A program made the translations under genes and the position numbers. Shown in pieces: positions 12,850-21,162 of a stretch of 64,000 bases of DNA. The stretch's first letter is position 1. Every line of letters starts with the position of its first letter. The notes beneath the pieces are model-generated. The model saw only the letters and a program-made list of their open reading frames with translations, searched no databases and had not been told where the DNA came from. The stretch is from Cristatella mucedo (Eukaryota > Bryozoa > Phylactolaemata > Cristatellidae): assembly GCA_009760855.2 (NCBI GenBank), contig WPIO01000001.1, positions 19,123,501 through 19,187,500 on the forward strand, in the 5' to 3' direction.

Positions 12850-14790
12850 ATTAACCTGGGCGTCTACTAACAGGCTGCCTTGAGTGTCTTCTTGTGTGCT
12901 TTTGCATGCTAGTCAAAGCATGAGACTTGTTTAATTGTTCATGATTGTATGAGCATTATATATGTAACTGTACCTTGCATATCATGAACCCTTGGTTAAT
13001 GCTTATCTTGCATCAAGTTGTAAAGCAACTACATAGAGATTTAGTCCTCCTTGGAAACAATACAAAAATTTATAATCATTCTCAGTATATTTGCTGCTTG
13101 GCCCAATGTTTTGGAGGGTGTGCAATCCTCATAATAATCCTTATAACATAATGTAATGGTGGTCATAAGCCCAGGGAGCCGATAGTGACTGCAAGCAAAT
13201 CGCCGGTTACATGTTTTCTTATAATAACAATAATAATAATTCACTTGATAAAGTGCCCTCAGAGAACCTAATCTCTCTCTAGGCGCTTTACATTTGCTGT
13301 AAAGTGAAATGCAATTGAATGGTAAGTAAAATCATGCTTGAAAAACAAACGAAATGTATTCTTGGTGGACACTATTATCAGCTTCCTTTCCTCAAACACT
13401 AACGTCGAAAATCATTGGCCTAGGCGACTAGGGAAGATCAGCTGATGTGGTCACTTTGGTTTACAGGCTCGTTTTTGCTTAATTAAACAGCTAAGAATAC
13501 TAATGCACAAGACAGGCTTTCTCTTTTTTGTTAGCCAGCAAAGATAGTAAAAAGAAAAGTTTCCAAACGACCAAGGAATCCAGATAATGATTGACAGAGA
13601 ACAATATCCAGCTCTGGTAACAGTGTGCTATACAACAGCACCAATCTATTTGAATGCATCGCTTATTCAAACGGATATCTTCCAAAACTTTGCTGCCCCC
13701 TAACACAGGCTACCCGGAAGTCATCCCTTGTAGTGGGAAACATTAACTAGGATTGATCCACACTGTGCTTAACCACCTCGCAGGTGTTTGATTTTGTGTT
13801 CCACCAAGATTTGCTGTCAAAAACCGGGTTCGTTTGCCATCTTGCTTTCAAATGGTTGCTTGGGCGGCCCGCTAAGCCACCATCTGTGCCCTGTTTGTGT
13901 TTGGAGCACAGGGATTCTTGCCGATATGCTAAGCGAATTCGGATTCAAATGCATTCTCTGCGTGGCTTTTCTCATAGATTTGGATATGGGGGAATTCGAG
14001 TTTTTAGAGTTAGACCTAGTTTGCAATAGTTGCACTCTGTTACAACTTCTCCAGCTTGTTCTTGCCGCTTCAGGTCGTACAACGTGCTTTTTCAGCCCTA
14101 TGCTTGGCTTTGAATTCGAGTTTGCATTTGTGAGCCGGCTAGTGGAACGTACCAGTAGCTGCGGTGGCTACATAACTGTGGCCTTTATTACAGCGGGCTG
14201 GCCTCCCAAGGCCCAGAGTCTGCCCTTAATTTGTACGTTAGTATAACCCTGGTTCATGCACTACCAATCAGAGGGATCCAGCCAGAGAAGAAGAAGACCC
14301 AGATAATTAAGAACAGCACCAGTCCCATTTTCGATGAACCGTGAGTATTCACCGAAGCAATCCACTGCCTTTTGATGCCGCTTGTTTTGTGTGGCCGGCT
14401 TGAAAGAGCTTCGAGATTCCAAATCACGCATGATGTGCCGAGATGCCACCTGAGCATACGCCCTTTGAAAGAAATTCGTGCTCCGAGCCGATAGCATAGC
14501 CGGTTGCCTTCTCATTTCACTGTATGGTAAGCGCCAGTCGGTAGATTTTCAGCACCCGGTGGATAAACTCTATAACAACAGCAATAATAATAATATTAGT
14601 AATGATACTAGATTTCTGCGCCTCCTCTAGCGTTGTTGCTTTGGCTGAGCCAGCAGTATTGTCCGTGCAGGGAATGCTCGCGAGCACGAGCCACCAGCTC
14701 GGCCTCTGTTGCCCTCGTTCGCCCGTGTTGCCTGTGCCCCACGAGCCTGCCTCTGCGCTTTTGCACCCTTCGGTGTGTGCGTGCGTGTGC

Positions 14791-14835
<45 letters not shown>

Positions 14836-15330
14836 CTCGCGTGTGTGTGTGTGTGCGTGCGCGTGTGTGCATTGACTGCATCGATTTCTCTCGCGACCTT
14901 GCCGCCGTCGTCTCTGCTATCCTAGCCAGGCTGTTGCACAGCTGGCCAGGGCGCGCGACCGAGCCCGCTCCTCGAACGTGCGCGCGTGCGCTCCCAGGCT
15001 CGAGCTCGCCGTCAACCAGAAGGACGTCAGTTCGTCAAGCGTTTCGATCACCGTGAAAAACAAGGTGTCGACGTTTACCAAGCTGAACCTGGGCCGGTTG
15101 CTGGTCGCCCTCGCCGACCTGGACGCCAGTCAGGCGAGCACGAGATGGTGAGATAGATTGAGCTCTGCCGCTTCCCACGCTCTGCCGCGCGACGACTCGA
15201 GCTGTCTCGTGCGCGTCGCCGCCTGGTGCATGCCGACGGCTTGCGGCAGACCGTTTCTGTGACAGCTGCTTGCTTCTGCGACGTTGCTGAATGTGAGCCT
15301 TGGCATTGCAGGTACAATCTCCAGCAGTGA
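2782..15330 (+). CDS. ESYT2: Extended synaptotagmin (E-Syt2-like), C-terminal seven exons
   Basis: Extended synaptotagmins tether the ER to the plasma membrane and move lipids through an SMP domain; their C2 domains bind the plasma membrane. Joining 2782-2958, 7532-7687, 8245-8723, 10667-10771, 14194-14340, 14998-15147 and 15312-15330 keeps one open frame of about 410 aa ending in TGA. It covers C2B (residues 1-111), a linker of about 160 residues rich in Ala, Ser and Pro, and C2C (about residues 275-410). Diagnostic matches to vertebrate ESYT2 are the C2B stretch [10 protein letters not shown] (family NEPVWEENFTF), the C2C start [16 protein letters not shown] (family NPVFDQ), and the end LGRLLVALA...RWYNL (family LGKVLVALA...QWYDL). 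SMP and C2A must lie left of the window. The family is recognised from memory of its domain sequence, not from a search. Confidence 0.85.
3560..3880 (-). mobile_element. LINE A fragment (C-terminal ORF2 region)
   Basis: GTGAGTTCCAGGCTTTGGGA and the segments around it recur at 20430, 35155, 44575 and 59430. On the minus strand they encode the end of an L2-type ORF2 (LHWLP...[12 protein letters not shown]...APKAWNSLP). The frame is broken. Confidence 0.7.
4560..5760 (-). mobile_element. LINE B copy with RT and C-terminal region
   Basis: On the minus strand, 5603-5614 encodes the polymerase box YADD within RFYADDTQL. Positions 4867-5220 encode [20 protein letters not shown], the C-terminal domain typical of L2/CR1-clade LINEs. 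The 3' tail at 4600-4690 (TGTGTGGGTGTTACACATGA) recurs at 38940. Frameshifts and stops make it inactive. Confidence 0.75.
5983..6058 (-). mobile_element. LINE A 3' tail
   Basis: (AAT)n followed by GCACTTGATAAAGCGCCCTC and the paired arm TCTGGGCGCTTTACA. Only the extreme 3' hairpin of LINE A is present. Confidence 0.7.
6826..6960 (-). repeat. SINE1-like copy, diverged
   Basis: On the minus strand it carries a tRNA B-box-like GTGGGTTCGAGTCCTGCAG followed by GGCAATCCTTTATTGCC, the SINE1 palindrome with both arms changed together, and GATAGCCGCCAGGGCTCTTC. Confidence 0.55.
7532..7687 (+). CDS. ESYT2: E-Syt exon: second half of C2B
   Basis: The exon encodes 52 residues, phase 0 at both ends (CTGCAG|GTC ... 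AAG|GTGCGT). [12 protein letters not shown] lines up with LGNLKVPLSQLL of vertebrate ESYT2 C2B, and [11 protein letters not shown] with the last strand. Intron 1 (2959-7531) holds LINE A, LINE B and SINE fragments. Confidence 0.87.
7842..7882. repeat. (AT)n microsatellite
   Basis: About 40 bases of AT dinucleotides. They follow a plus-strand LINE/SINE2-like tail (GCGCTATACAAATGAA at 7822-7837), as is usual for simple repeats seeded at retroelement 3' ends. Confidence 0.85.
8245..8723 (+). CDS. ESYT2: E-Syt exon: C2B-C2C linker
   Basis: The exon encodes 159 residues of low-complexity linker rich in Ala, Ser, Pro and Thr, ending [14 protein letters not shown]. Entry is phase 0 and exit is phase 2 at GA|GTGAGT. 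The linker of vertebrate ESYT2 is likewise long, Ser/Pro-rich and poorly conserved. The high GC and polyalanine content differs strongly from the AT-rich introns. The basic RRR stretch before C2C may be a membrane or regulatory site (inference). Confidence 0.8.
8727..10660. other. ESYT2: E-Syt intron without further gene
   Basis: Apart from a GT-rich stretch near 8818-8850 and the old SINE at 9083-9225, nothing recognisable is present. Short open frames have no splice or homology support. Confidence 0.4.
9083..9225 (-). repeat. SINE1-like copy, old
   Basis: CCTCGTTTCCATAGTGGCAG, AGAGCCATAGCTGG and the B-box complement GGATTCGAACACGAGACC are in SINE1 order. The central palindrome has decayed. 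Confidence 0.45.
10667..10771 (+). CDS. ESYT2: E-Syt exon: start of C2C
   Basis: A short exon of 35 codons, phase 2 in and phase 2 out (TTTTTGCAG|C ... CAT|GTAAGT). It reads [20 protein letters not shown] followed by IHNC, matching the ESYT C2C start LGQIQLTIRHSSQRNKLIVV. The codon joined to the previous exon gives Asp (GA|C). Confidence 0.86.
10980..11068 (+). repeat. Repeat R, left part
   Basis: CACGAACAAACGTGTTAGTT through GAGCACACGCCGTGAAAG matches, in reverse complement, the interior of the 61022-61709 repeat. It is interrupted by LINE A at 11069. Confidence 0.6.
11069..11654 (+). mobile_element. LINE A 3' fragment inserted in repeat R
   Basis: It encodes [35 protein letters not shown] and [12 protein letters not shown], the C-terminal end of an L2/CR1-clade ORF2, in a nearly open frame to TGA at 11421-11423. 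The 3' UTR ends with the AAAGCGCC...GGGCTTTATCAAGTG hairpin and (ATT)n. It is the best-preserved LINE A end in the window. Confidence 0.82.
11655..11866 (+). repeat. Repeat R, right part
   Basis: CTGAGTAACTGCTTGGCTAG through GCATGGCCGCATCGCC matches the reverse complement of about 61235-61385, including a poly-G run of about ten. It carries a 45-base segment (around 11754-11800) absent from the 61-kb copy. Confidence 0.6.
11867..12440 (+). mobile_element. LINE A reverse-transcriptase fragment
   Basis: It encodes [11 protein letters not shown] (YADD box with Tyr changed to Leu), NFL-like [14 protein letters not shown], and [15 protein letters not shown], which match the RT palm and thumb order of L2 LINEs. 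It then continues into a decayed C-terminal region. Stops are present. Confidence 0.7.
12548..12692 (+). repeat. SINE1 copy
   Basis: Head GGAGGTAAGGTGCTCC, B-box-like GTGGTCGAATCCTGCAG, the palindromic region ATCCTTTATTGCC, GGTGGTGATAGCCG and tail AGGCTGTTTAATCAGCTA are in the same order as the better copies at 36491 and 53694. Confidence 0.65.
12698..12845. repeat. AT-centred palindrome plus (AT)n array
   Basis: (GT)n-CTGTGATATATA at 12698-12740 is mirrored by TATATATCACAGACACACAC at about 12770-12790, with an AT-only centre. A further AT array of about 50 bases follows. The arms can fold into a cruciform. Confidence 0.8.
12846..14180. other. ESYT2: E-Syt intron without further gene
   Basis: Except for the LINE tail at 13219-13345, nothing is recognised. 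The open frame around 13784-14246 runs into the 14194 exon in the wrong frame and is not supported. Confidence 0.4.
13219..13345 (-). mobile_element. LINE A 3' tail
   Basis: AATAATAATAATTCACTTGA, AAGTGCCCTCAGAGAACC and TCTCTCTAGGCGCTTTACAT form the terminal hairpin, followed by GTGAAATGCAATTGAATGGT. It shares a near-identical stretch with 25868-26015. Confidence 0.72.
14194..14340 (+). CDS. ESYT2: E-Syt exon: C2C calcium-loop region
   Basis: The exon is 147 bases, with acceptor TTTATTACAG and donor CC|GTGAGT. It encodes [11 protein letters not shown] where ESYTs have GSDPYVRMYLL, then [19 protein letters not shown] where they have GRRKTHVSKKTLNPVFDQS. Loop-1 acidic residues are replaced, so this C2C should not bind calcium in the usual way (inference). 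Confidence 0.84.
14780..14868. repeat. (GT)n microsatellite, interrupted
   Basis: GT dinucleotides interrupted by GC pairs, about 90 bases, lie between two E-Syt coding exons. The long frames that cross it are artefacts of the repeat. Confidence 0.88.
14998..15147 (+). CDS. ESYT2: E-Syt exon: end of C2C
   Basis: The exon is 150 bases, phase 2 in and out. It encodes [10 protein letters not shown], a Ser-rich turn, SITVKNK and [12 protein letters not shown], matching the C-terminal strands of ESYT C2C. The acceptor CTCCCAG follows a GT-rich and GC-rich stretch. Confidence 0.86.
15312..15330 (+). CDS. ESYT2: E-Syt terminal mini-exon
   Basis: After the acceptor CATTGCAG, the first G completes the Trp codon (TG|G). 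Five codons YNLQQ and a TGA follow. In vertebrate ESYT2 the corresponding QWYDL is followed by only about ten residues, so an early stop is plausible. The string CAGTGAGT could also act as a splice donor, but no downstream exon in the needed phase was found. Confidence 0.7.
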
Positions 15331-16357
15331 GTTGACAGCCCGACATCGAATGCAGGCGGTCGGTTCGACACACCGGTCAAGTTTCGTAGGCAGAGCGACC
15401 GCGACCTTGTCCGAGACATTCGCTAGTGTGAAAGCAGCGTCTGTTCGTTTGTGTACATTGCAGCAAGTCTCGGAAAGAACGCCCAACGCTGGCTCGACGT
15501 TGTGCTCTCAGTGCTACAGTCGCTCTGTCGATGCTCGGTGGAGCACGTGTGTGTGCCGCCAGCATCTTGTATGCTGGTTGATCGAACCCTGTCTATGAAC
15601 AGTGGCAGCTGCTAAGGGAGGCTGCTTGGCAAACGGGCAGATTATTTTCGCGTGCCGACTGTATGAAACTTGCCTCGAGCGCACTACACTGCTGCCGTAT
15701 CGGCATATCATACCTCCGCCGACACAATGTGACCACCACTGCAGCATTTTCGATAGCTAGCATTATTTTTTCTACTATTTGTATCGAGCATGTAATTAAC
15801 CTGTGCATTGCATGGCATCGCCCGGTCGTCCACAACAGACGAAAGTTGATCACTCTTTCCTTCTTCATGTATTGAATATTACTTTCCTTGTTCTGGTGAA
15901 GTGAAACCCTTGTGATTGCATCGCTTACGGTATTTTTTGTGCGTCCAGTCACAAGGCTTATGTTCAGCAGTCACAGTATGCAAGTGATAAAATTGTGTTT
16001 ATATTTATCGACAGCATATTGAGATTTTGTATGTATGCTGATGATTTTGGCCGTAATCATGAGTGTGGCATGCTGGATCGCCCTTTCGAGTTTTGTTTGG
16101 TCGCAGTCGGCTGTTCCTAGGCCGTTTAAATGGCTATCAGGTGGATTGTTAGCCCTTGCCTGCCTTTAGTGGTGATGTGAGTAGCCGGCTACATGCCTAA
16201 TACTTCTGCAACTTCTCTCGTGCTCGAAGGTGTCCATACTCTAGCTACTGAAGTATGCCGTGTCGTGAGCAAGGCGTGGTGGCATCCTCATTGTCTAAGT
16301 AGGAAAATTGCCTGCCGGATATGGCTGATAAGTTAGGGGGTATCACCTTCGAATAAA
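15331..16357 (+). other. ESYT2: Probable 3' UTR of the E-Syt gene
   Basis: About 1 kb without a convincing reading frame follows the TGA. The first AATAAA downstream on this strand is at 16352-16357, within a short AT-rich stretch. A second AATAAA lies near 16965. The exact cleavage site cannot be read from the sequence. Confidence 0.45.
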
Positions 16358-16369
16358 ATTATATTGCCT

Positions 16370-17880
16370 GCTTCGTGCATTTCGTGTAAAGTGCTGCTTG
16401 CCTATGTTTTTACCCAAGATAGCAGCCAGCTGGCGTCTCATTTGGTTAGTCTCATTATCGTTCAAGTTTTTCAGCGACAGCCTGGATTGAAGGACGCCGA
16501 GCAACAAGTTTTTGCACCGATTCAACGGCTCGAAGAGGAGCCCACGACGTACGAAGCCTACGACGTGGACACCCCTGCTGATGGGGGGGGGGAATTCCTT
16601 GCATAACTAGCTGCCTCTTGCAAGGTCAGAGTCAGGGCTCCTCATTTCCTAGCCGGACCCCTGGCCATGCTATCGTTTATTCATCAAGGCAGGCATAGTT
16701 CAATTGTTCCGAGAACAAATAGTATGCATTCAGCTAGGGTGCGTGCACGTACTGGATATGCAATGAGCGAGTTAAGCTGTAGCTGCATGGTGCTCTCAGA
16801 CTATCAGTCAGTCAAACGGTGTAGGGTCCGAAAGCTTGCTACTCCTGCCTCCTTCAGCCTGAGCGCCTGGATGACAATGCTGGCTTGATGACCCAACCTA
16901 GCACTGAAATTACGAAGACGTCGATCGAAGCAAAGTCTTGTGTCTGCTTTGCACTAATCCTAAAATGAATAAACTGCAGAGTACTAAAACCGTGCTCGAA
17001 TGTAATGTAGCTTCGTCAACGATGAGGAAAATTATTTAATGAGTCACCCACCCAAGCACTCGTGACCAAGCATGCAGTTTCAACTCAGTGTTGAAATGTT
17101 CAATCAAACAAAGCCACGCTAAGTGTCATTACAAGATAGGCTTAGTTTGTGTGAAATTGGGGGCTCCTGTGCATTGGGTTTACGATGTGAAAGCTCAACA
17201 ACTATACTAGACACGTGGCGACCTTGAAAGGTCTGCTGCTTGCAGGTCTCAGTTGACAAGGCAACAAGAGCTGGTATCAGAAGAGCAACCGTCTTGGCAC
17301 TGAGGTGCTGTAAGAAAGGGGGAAGTTAGGGAGAGACGAAAACATTCAGCTTCTTGTTCTTACTTCTGCTTATATTGATGTTTAGTTCAGAATAATGTGA
17401 CTACCTGTTTTCCGTGTTAGAGCGAATTATCTGTGGTCTCTCTTTTGTACCACAATAGCAGTGCGAGCCTTACCCAGCAGCGGCCCAAAAAATAAATTCT
17501 TCGAAAAGGCTTTGCAATTTTCGATGTTTTAAAATGGGAAAACGCTCTGGTGGCGAATTCCCTCGCACAAATCAGTAATTGAGTGATTGTCCTATTTACA
17601 AAGACCTTCCTACCGCCCTGATGCGATAGGCCATGACAATTAACTGACTAGGCACAGCGATGCAGATACAATGTCAACGTTGCCCAGTTATCGGGTGGCT
17701 TGTCGGAGCTGAGGGCTTCAGGTTGTTATTCCTCGGATATTAGAAGTTTAAGTCCAGCTGCATCGATAATGGCTGCATTACGATGGGAAGGCACATCACT
17801 GGAGCTGCATACTCCATGCATGCCAAGCTTGCTACAGTAGGTACGATATACTGATTGAGCACTCTGTCCCGGAGTATGTC
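16370..17880. other. Intergenic stretch between E-Syt and LINE copies
   Basis: An open frame ending at 16605 resembles a last exon but no donor in the required phase was found (see rejected items). The remainder shows no recognisable gene or repeat. Confidence 0.4.
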
Positions 17881-17889
17881 GGGTCAATT

Positions 17890-18760
17890 CCATTTAATAA
17901 TATTAATAATAATAACAACACGTGTATACCGCCATCAGAGAACTTAATCTCCTTCTAAGCACTTTACATATGCTGCAAAGAAAGCATGATCGAATGAATG
18001 CTAGTGGTAGCATGCTCAATGCAAGCAAGCACAGCATGGTTAGAGGTGACATGCCCGGGGTCAGCATGCAGATATGGTTAGTGGCAGCATGCACAGTGTC
18101 AGCACTCAAAAGCACAAAAAGAACGAATCACATGGTCGGCTAGATCATCATAAGGATCACTAAGTAAGGAGCTAACCTGGGAGTTGGTGAAGAGATGGTT
18201 GATTGTCGACATCAGCATTTTCGGACTGTGCATCTGTGATTCAACAATGTTTTTATAGATGCTAGACTTGGCCTTTGCTAGGATCGACTGGTACGACGTA
18301 CAGCAGTCCTCGTATGCCTGTCATAGGCCAGTAAGTCCTGATCTTTTGTGTGGTTTTTCAAATTTTCGCTTAGTAGGCCTAGCTTGTTTAATGTCTTTGC
18401 TAAACCATATGCCGTCTTGGAGAGGGCAAACAATTCATTGTGTCAAAGGTGCAAACTCGTTGAGCATGCCAGATAGTTTCGCGTTGTGGCATTCTACCAA
18501 TGACCGATCGGAAGAGGGATTGAGCAGAAAGGACAAAGAACATATTCTTTCGTGGACAGCGTCGATGTTTAGGGTCTTCAGGTTTTGCAATTCACAGGTG
18601 ACATAAGATCCGAGTAGGTCACACACTGTAGACTGAATGAGATTTGCATGTTTTCAGATAAGCAGAATTTGGTAACACTAGTGGATTATAGCATTCAGTT
18701 GTAGGAAAAATTAGGCCAGGTCATGCACATGAGCCACAAGAGAAAGTGAGGACGAGAAAA
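17890..18760 (-). mobile_element. LINE A copy, internally deleted
   Basis: The 3' tail hairpin (17920-17980) is followed directly by the ORF2 linker between endonuclease and RT. On the minus strand this reads HERICSLSFLL, AKLSGMLNEFAPLTQ, DGIWFSKDIKQA and KAKSSIYKNIV, typical of L2 ORF2. RT and C-terminal parts are missing, and 22990-23840 is a diverged relative of the same segment. Confidence 0.68.
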
Positions 18761-18854
18761 GCTGCTGCTACCCGACCAAACCGGGAGTGTGTTGCACGAC
18801 CTGCATTGACCTGGCCATAAATGTATTCGGAGTTGAAGAATACAAGGTGGGAAT

Positions 18855-19035
18855 ACGCTCTGGCTTGGCTTAGTGGTTAAGGTGCTTGCCACGATACAAG
18901 GTCAAGGTTACTATATTTGTTGGCCAAGTTCGTGGGTCCGAGCCCGTAGCATATGCCTGAATGGAGATAAAGCGATTAAGATTAATTAAGCGCCTGATTT
19001 GAGATTAAGTTTGTTATGGTGCAATACAAATGAAT
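18855..19035 (+). repeat. SINE2 copy
   Basis: The A box is TGGCTTAGTGGTTAAGGTGC, the long variable-arm-like insert is AAGGTCAAGG...GGCCAAG, and the B box is TTCGTGGGTCCGAGCCCGTA. The tail is AGCGATTAAGATTAATTAAG with CAATACAAATGAATTA. This is the best example of the tRNA-like head in the window. Confidence 0.68.
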
Positions 19036-19115
19036 TATAAATATTAATATATATATATATATATATATATTAATATTTATAATTCATTTGTATTGCACCA
19101 TAGCTGACTGACGAT

Positions 19116-19147
<32 letters not shown>

Positions 19148-19390
19148 ATCGTCAGTCAGCTTTCATTAATATCCTGATGTGGTTTAATGTCGCCAGACTA
19201 CGTTCACCTGTTGCCTTTTTATGCTGGTCACATCATATATATATATAATGATATATATATAATGATATATAATGATTTATATATATATATATATATAATG
19301 CGACCAGCATAAAAAGGCAACAGGTGAACGTAGTCTGGCGACATTAAACGACATCAGGATATTAATGAAAGCTGACTGACGATTAGGATC
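19014..19390. repeat. Cluster of nested AT-centred palindromes
   Basis: Three abutting inverted repeats, each centred on (AT)n. The first (about 19014-19102) has arms of about 35 bases (TATGGTGCAATACAAATGAA outward). The second (about 19103-19161) has arms GCTGACTGACGATTA. The third (about 19143-19386) has arms of about 105 bases containing CGCCAGACTACGTTCACCTG. The 15-base arm of the second palindrome is shared with the third. Confidence 0.9.
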
Positions 19391-19676
19391 AGTGGGTTTA
19401 ATTACGATAGACGAAGCTGCAAGTCGGGTGATTGCAATTCTCTATAACTAAAGTAGTTATGTAGTTGTAGAGAGCCTTCAAAATCCATTAAAAATCTGTT
19501 TTCTCAAGTTTCTATCGTAAAAAGGCAGGCAGACCTGTTGGCCTCTATCAGCAATATGACCTTGCGAAGACATTTTGTAGACTACCCGACAATCTGCAGT
19601 TTAGGTCGTCTGGTTCTCTCGCTTAATCATGTGCTCTTTTTTTAACTATGTTGGGATAAAATCCAGCTCTCCTATA

Positions 19677-19679
<3 letters not shown>

Positions 19680-19745
<66 letters not shown>

Positions 19746-19795
19746 TTCATTTGTGCGGCACTCTATGACAACTTAATCCCTATCCAGGCGCTTGA
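19680..19795. repeat. (CT)n(AT)n microsatellite and SINE/LINE tail
   Basis: About 28 bases of CT and 34 of AT are followed by AATTCATTTGTGCGGCAC and CTATCCAGGCGCTTG. The latter is a minus-strand tail of the SINE2/LINE type. Confidence 0.75.
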
Positions 19796-20107
19796 AAAAG
19801 CAGCCGGAGGAACAGGCAACACAACGCTAAACGTCTGCAAAAAGCCGATGGTTCTCGGAATTCTCCAGGCAATACTTTGCCCCTCCACTCCCGGGTAATG
19901 TGGTCCTAACTTTCCTAGTACAGACCGTAATTGCCGATTGTCGTAAGTCTGCTTTGCCAGTCCACCCATTCTTATTTATCTACCTTCATTATTCTCATCT
20001 TGGACCACGGTTGTGTGCGAGCTCCGAGCATACGAGATGAACTCAACCGAGCGCAGGCCTTCGGTTCAACCGTAAATTTTGTTCATGACTTTCCTCCACG
20101 AGTTTGC

Positions 20108-20510
20108 AATAATACTAATAATAATAATGCACTTGATTAAGCGCCTTCACAGAACTCAATCTCTTTCTAGGCGCTTTAAATTTGCTGCAAAGGGAAACGC
20201 GATTGAATGCTGAGTAATATCTTGCTTGTTAGACAACATGAATAACATAATTAGGGGTGCCATGCACCGAGTCAGCATGCAAGTGTGGTTAGTGGCAGCA
20301 TGCAACAGTGTCAGCACGCAAAAGCACACGAAGGACGAATCACAGGGACCCATTAAAAGCTGTCCTAAATAGGTGTGTTTTCAAGTTCTTTTTAAACGCG
20401 GTCACGTCAGGGGATGTTCTGACGCCAGGCGGGAGTGAGTTCCAGGCTTTGGGAGCATACGAACTAAATTTACGGTCTCCAAAGGATTTGAGGTTAGTCA
20501 ATTTGGTCTA
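20108..20510 (-). mobile_element. LINE A 3' fragment
   Basis: From (AAT)n and the terminal hairpin it runs through the 3' UTR (AGTCAGCATGCAAGTGTGGT) into the C-terminal coding part around GAGTTCCAGGCTTTGGGAGC. It lies just upstream of the POLR1G promoter. Confidence 0.75.
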
Positions 20511-20759
20511 CCTGCATTGAACTCAATGCGCATTCGCGATTTGTGTAAAATGCGCAACATTGCGTATCACTGCAGGAGAATAATCTATCTACCAGCCTGG
20601 ACTGACTGAACGGCCCGAGCGATCCGGGGAGCAGGGACACATTGGCAGAACTCAAGCGGAGAAAATACTTCCGGCGCCCAATATTCGGCACCGCCGGTCG
20701 GGTCGTCAAGCAGCACGCGTAGGACAGGTAGGTTGGTTATCCAGCCGAGTAATTATGGG

Positions 20760-21000
20760 GTTTATACATGATCCCCATCTGAGTCAATCAGCACTCACTC
20801 GAAGACGAGGTCCGCCGACGGCTCGCGGAGACAATTACGCGGCAAGGTGGTTGAGCAGACGCCGCTACCGACGCGCCGGGGTGTTCCGGTTTCCGTTTGC
20901 CACGAGCATGCGCACACGCCCCCTCTCAGCATGGTTCCGCTCCGCGCTTCCGTCGTGTCGAGCTGCAGCCCGCGAGCGCGCGTTGTCATCGCGCTGGCCG
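20760..21000 (+). promoter_or_regulatory. POLR1G: GC/CpG-rich putative promoter and 5' UTR of POLR1G
   Basis: From about 20800 the sequence turns sharply GC- and CpG-rich, in contrast to the AT-rich flanks, and this continues through the first coding exon. No TATA box was seen. In-frame ATGs also occur at 20755 and 20908, so translation could begin earlier. ATG 21001 was chosen because it opens the Lys/Glu/Asp-rich part and the upstream reading looks like GC-biased noise. Confidence 0.45.
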
Positions 21001-21162
21001 ATGGAAAAGAATAGGCGCGCCGGCGCTAGGAGCCCGGTTCTGTTCACCGACGAGGAGTCCGACAGGGAGAATAGGGTCAATCTAAAACCAATTATTAAAT
21101 CTCTTAAGAAGCTGGAGCCGGAAACTATTGCTGCGTTTTCAATCGTCACCAATGTTTCTCAG
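21001..21162 (+). CDS. POLR1G: POLR1G exon 1 (N-terminal extension)
   Basis: The exon encodes 54 residues beginning MEKNRRAGARSPVLFTDEES and containing LKPIIKSLKKLEPETIAAF. The donor is CAG|GTACGT, phase 0. The content is charged and predicted disordered with one short amphipathic helix. I do not recognise it in known POLR1G proteins, so it might belong to a separate transcript. Confidence 0.6.

Noticed and set aside
13784-14246. Two long overlapping plus-strand frames before an E-Syt exon
   Set aside because: They read into the 14194-14340 exon in the wrong frames and show no splice-consistent role or family.
14602-15056. Cys/Val- and Thr/His-rich frames
   Set aside because: They are translations of the (GT)n microsatellite at 14780-14868.
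16479-16605. Possible extra 3' exon after E-Syt encoding GLKDAEQQVFAPIQRLEEEP and a stop
   Set aside because: It needs a phase-0 donor. The available E-Syt donors (15147, or the optional one at 15326) leave phase 2, which leads to an immediate stop. The frame also runs through a poly-G tract.
18855-18960. tRNA gene
   Set aside because: It has A- and B-box-like motifs but no foldable acceptor stem or anticodon arm. The same head repeats in SINE copies, so it is a SINE promoter.
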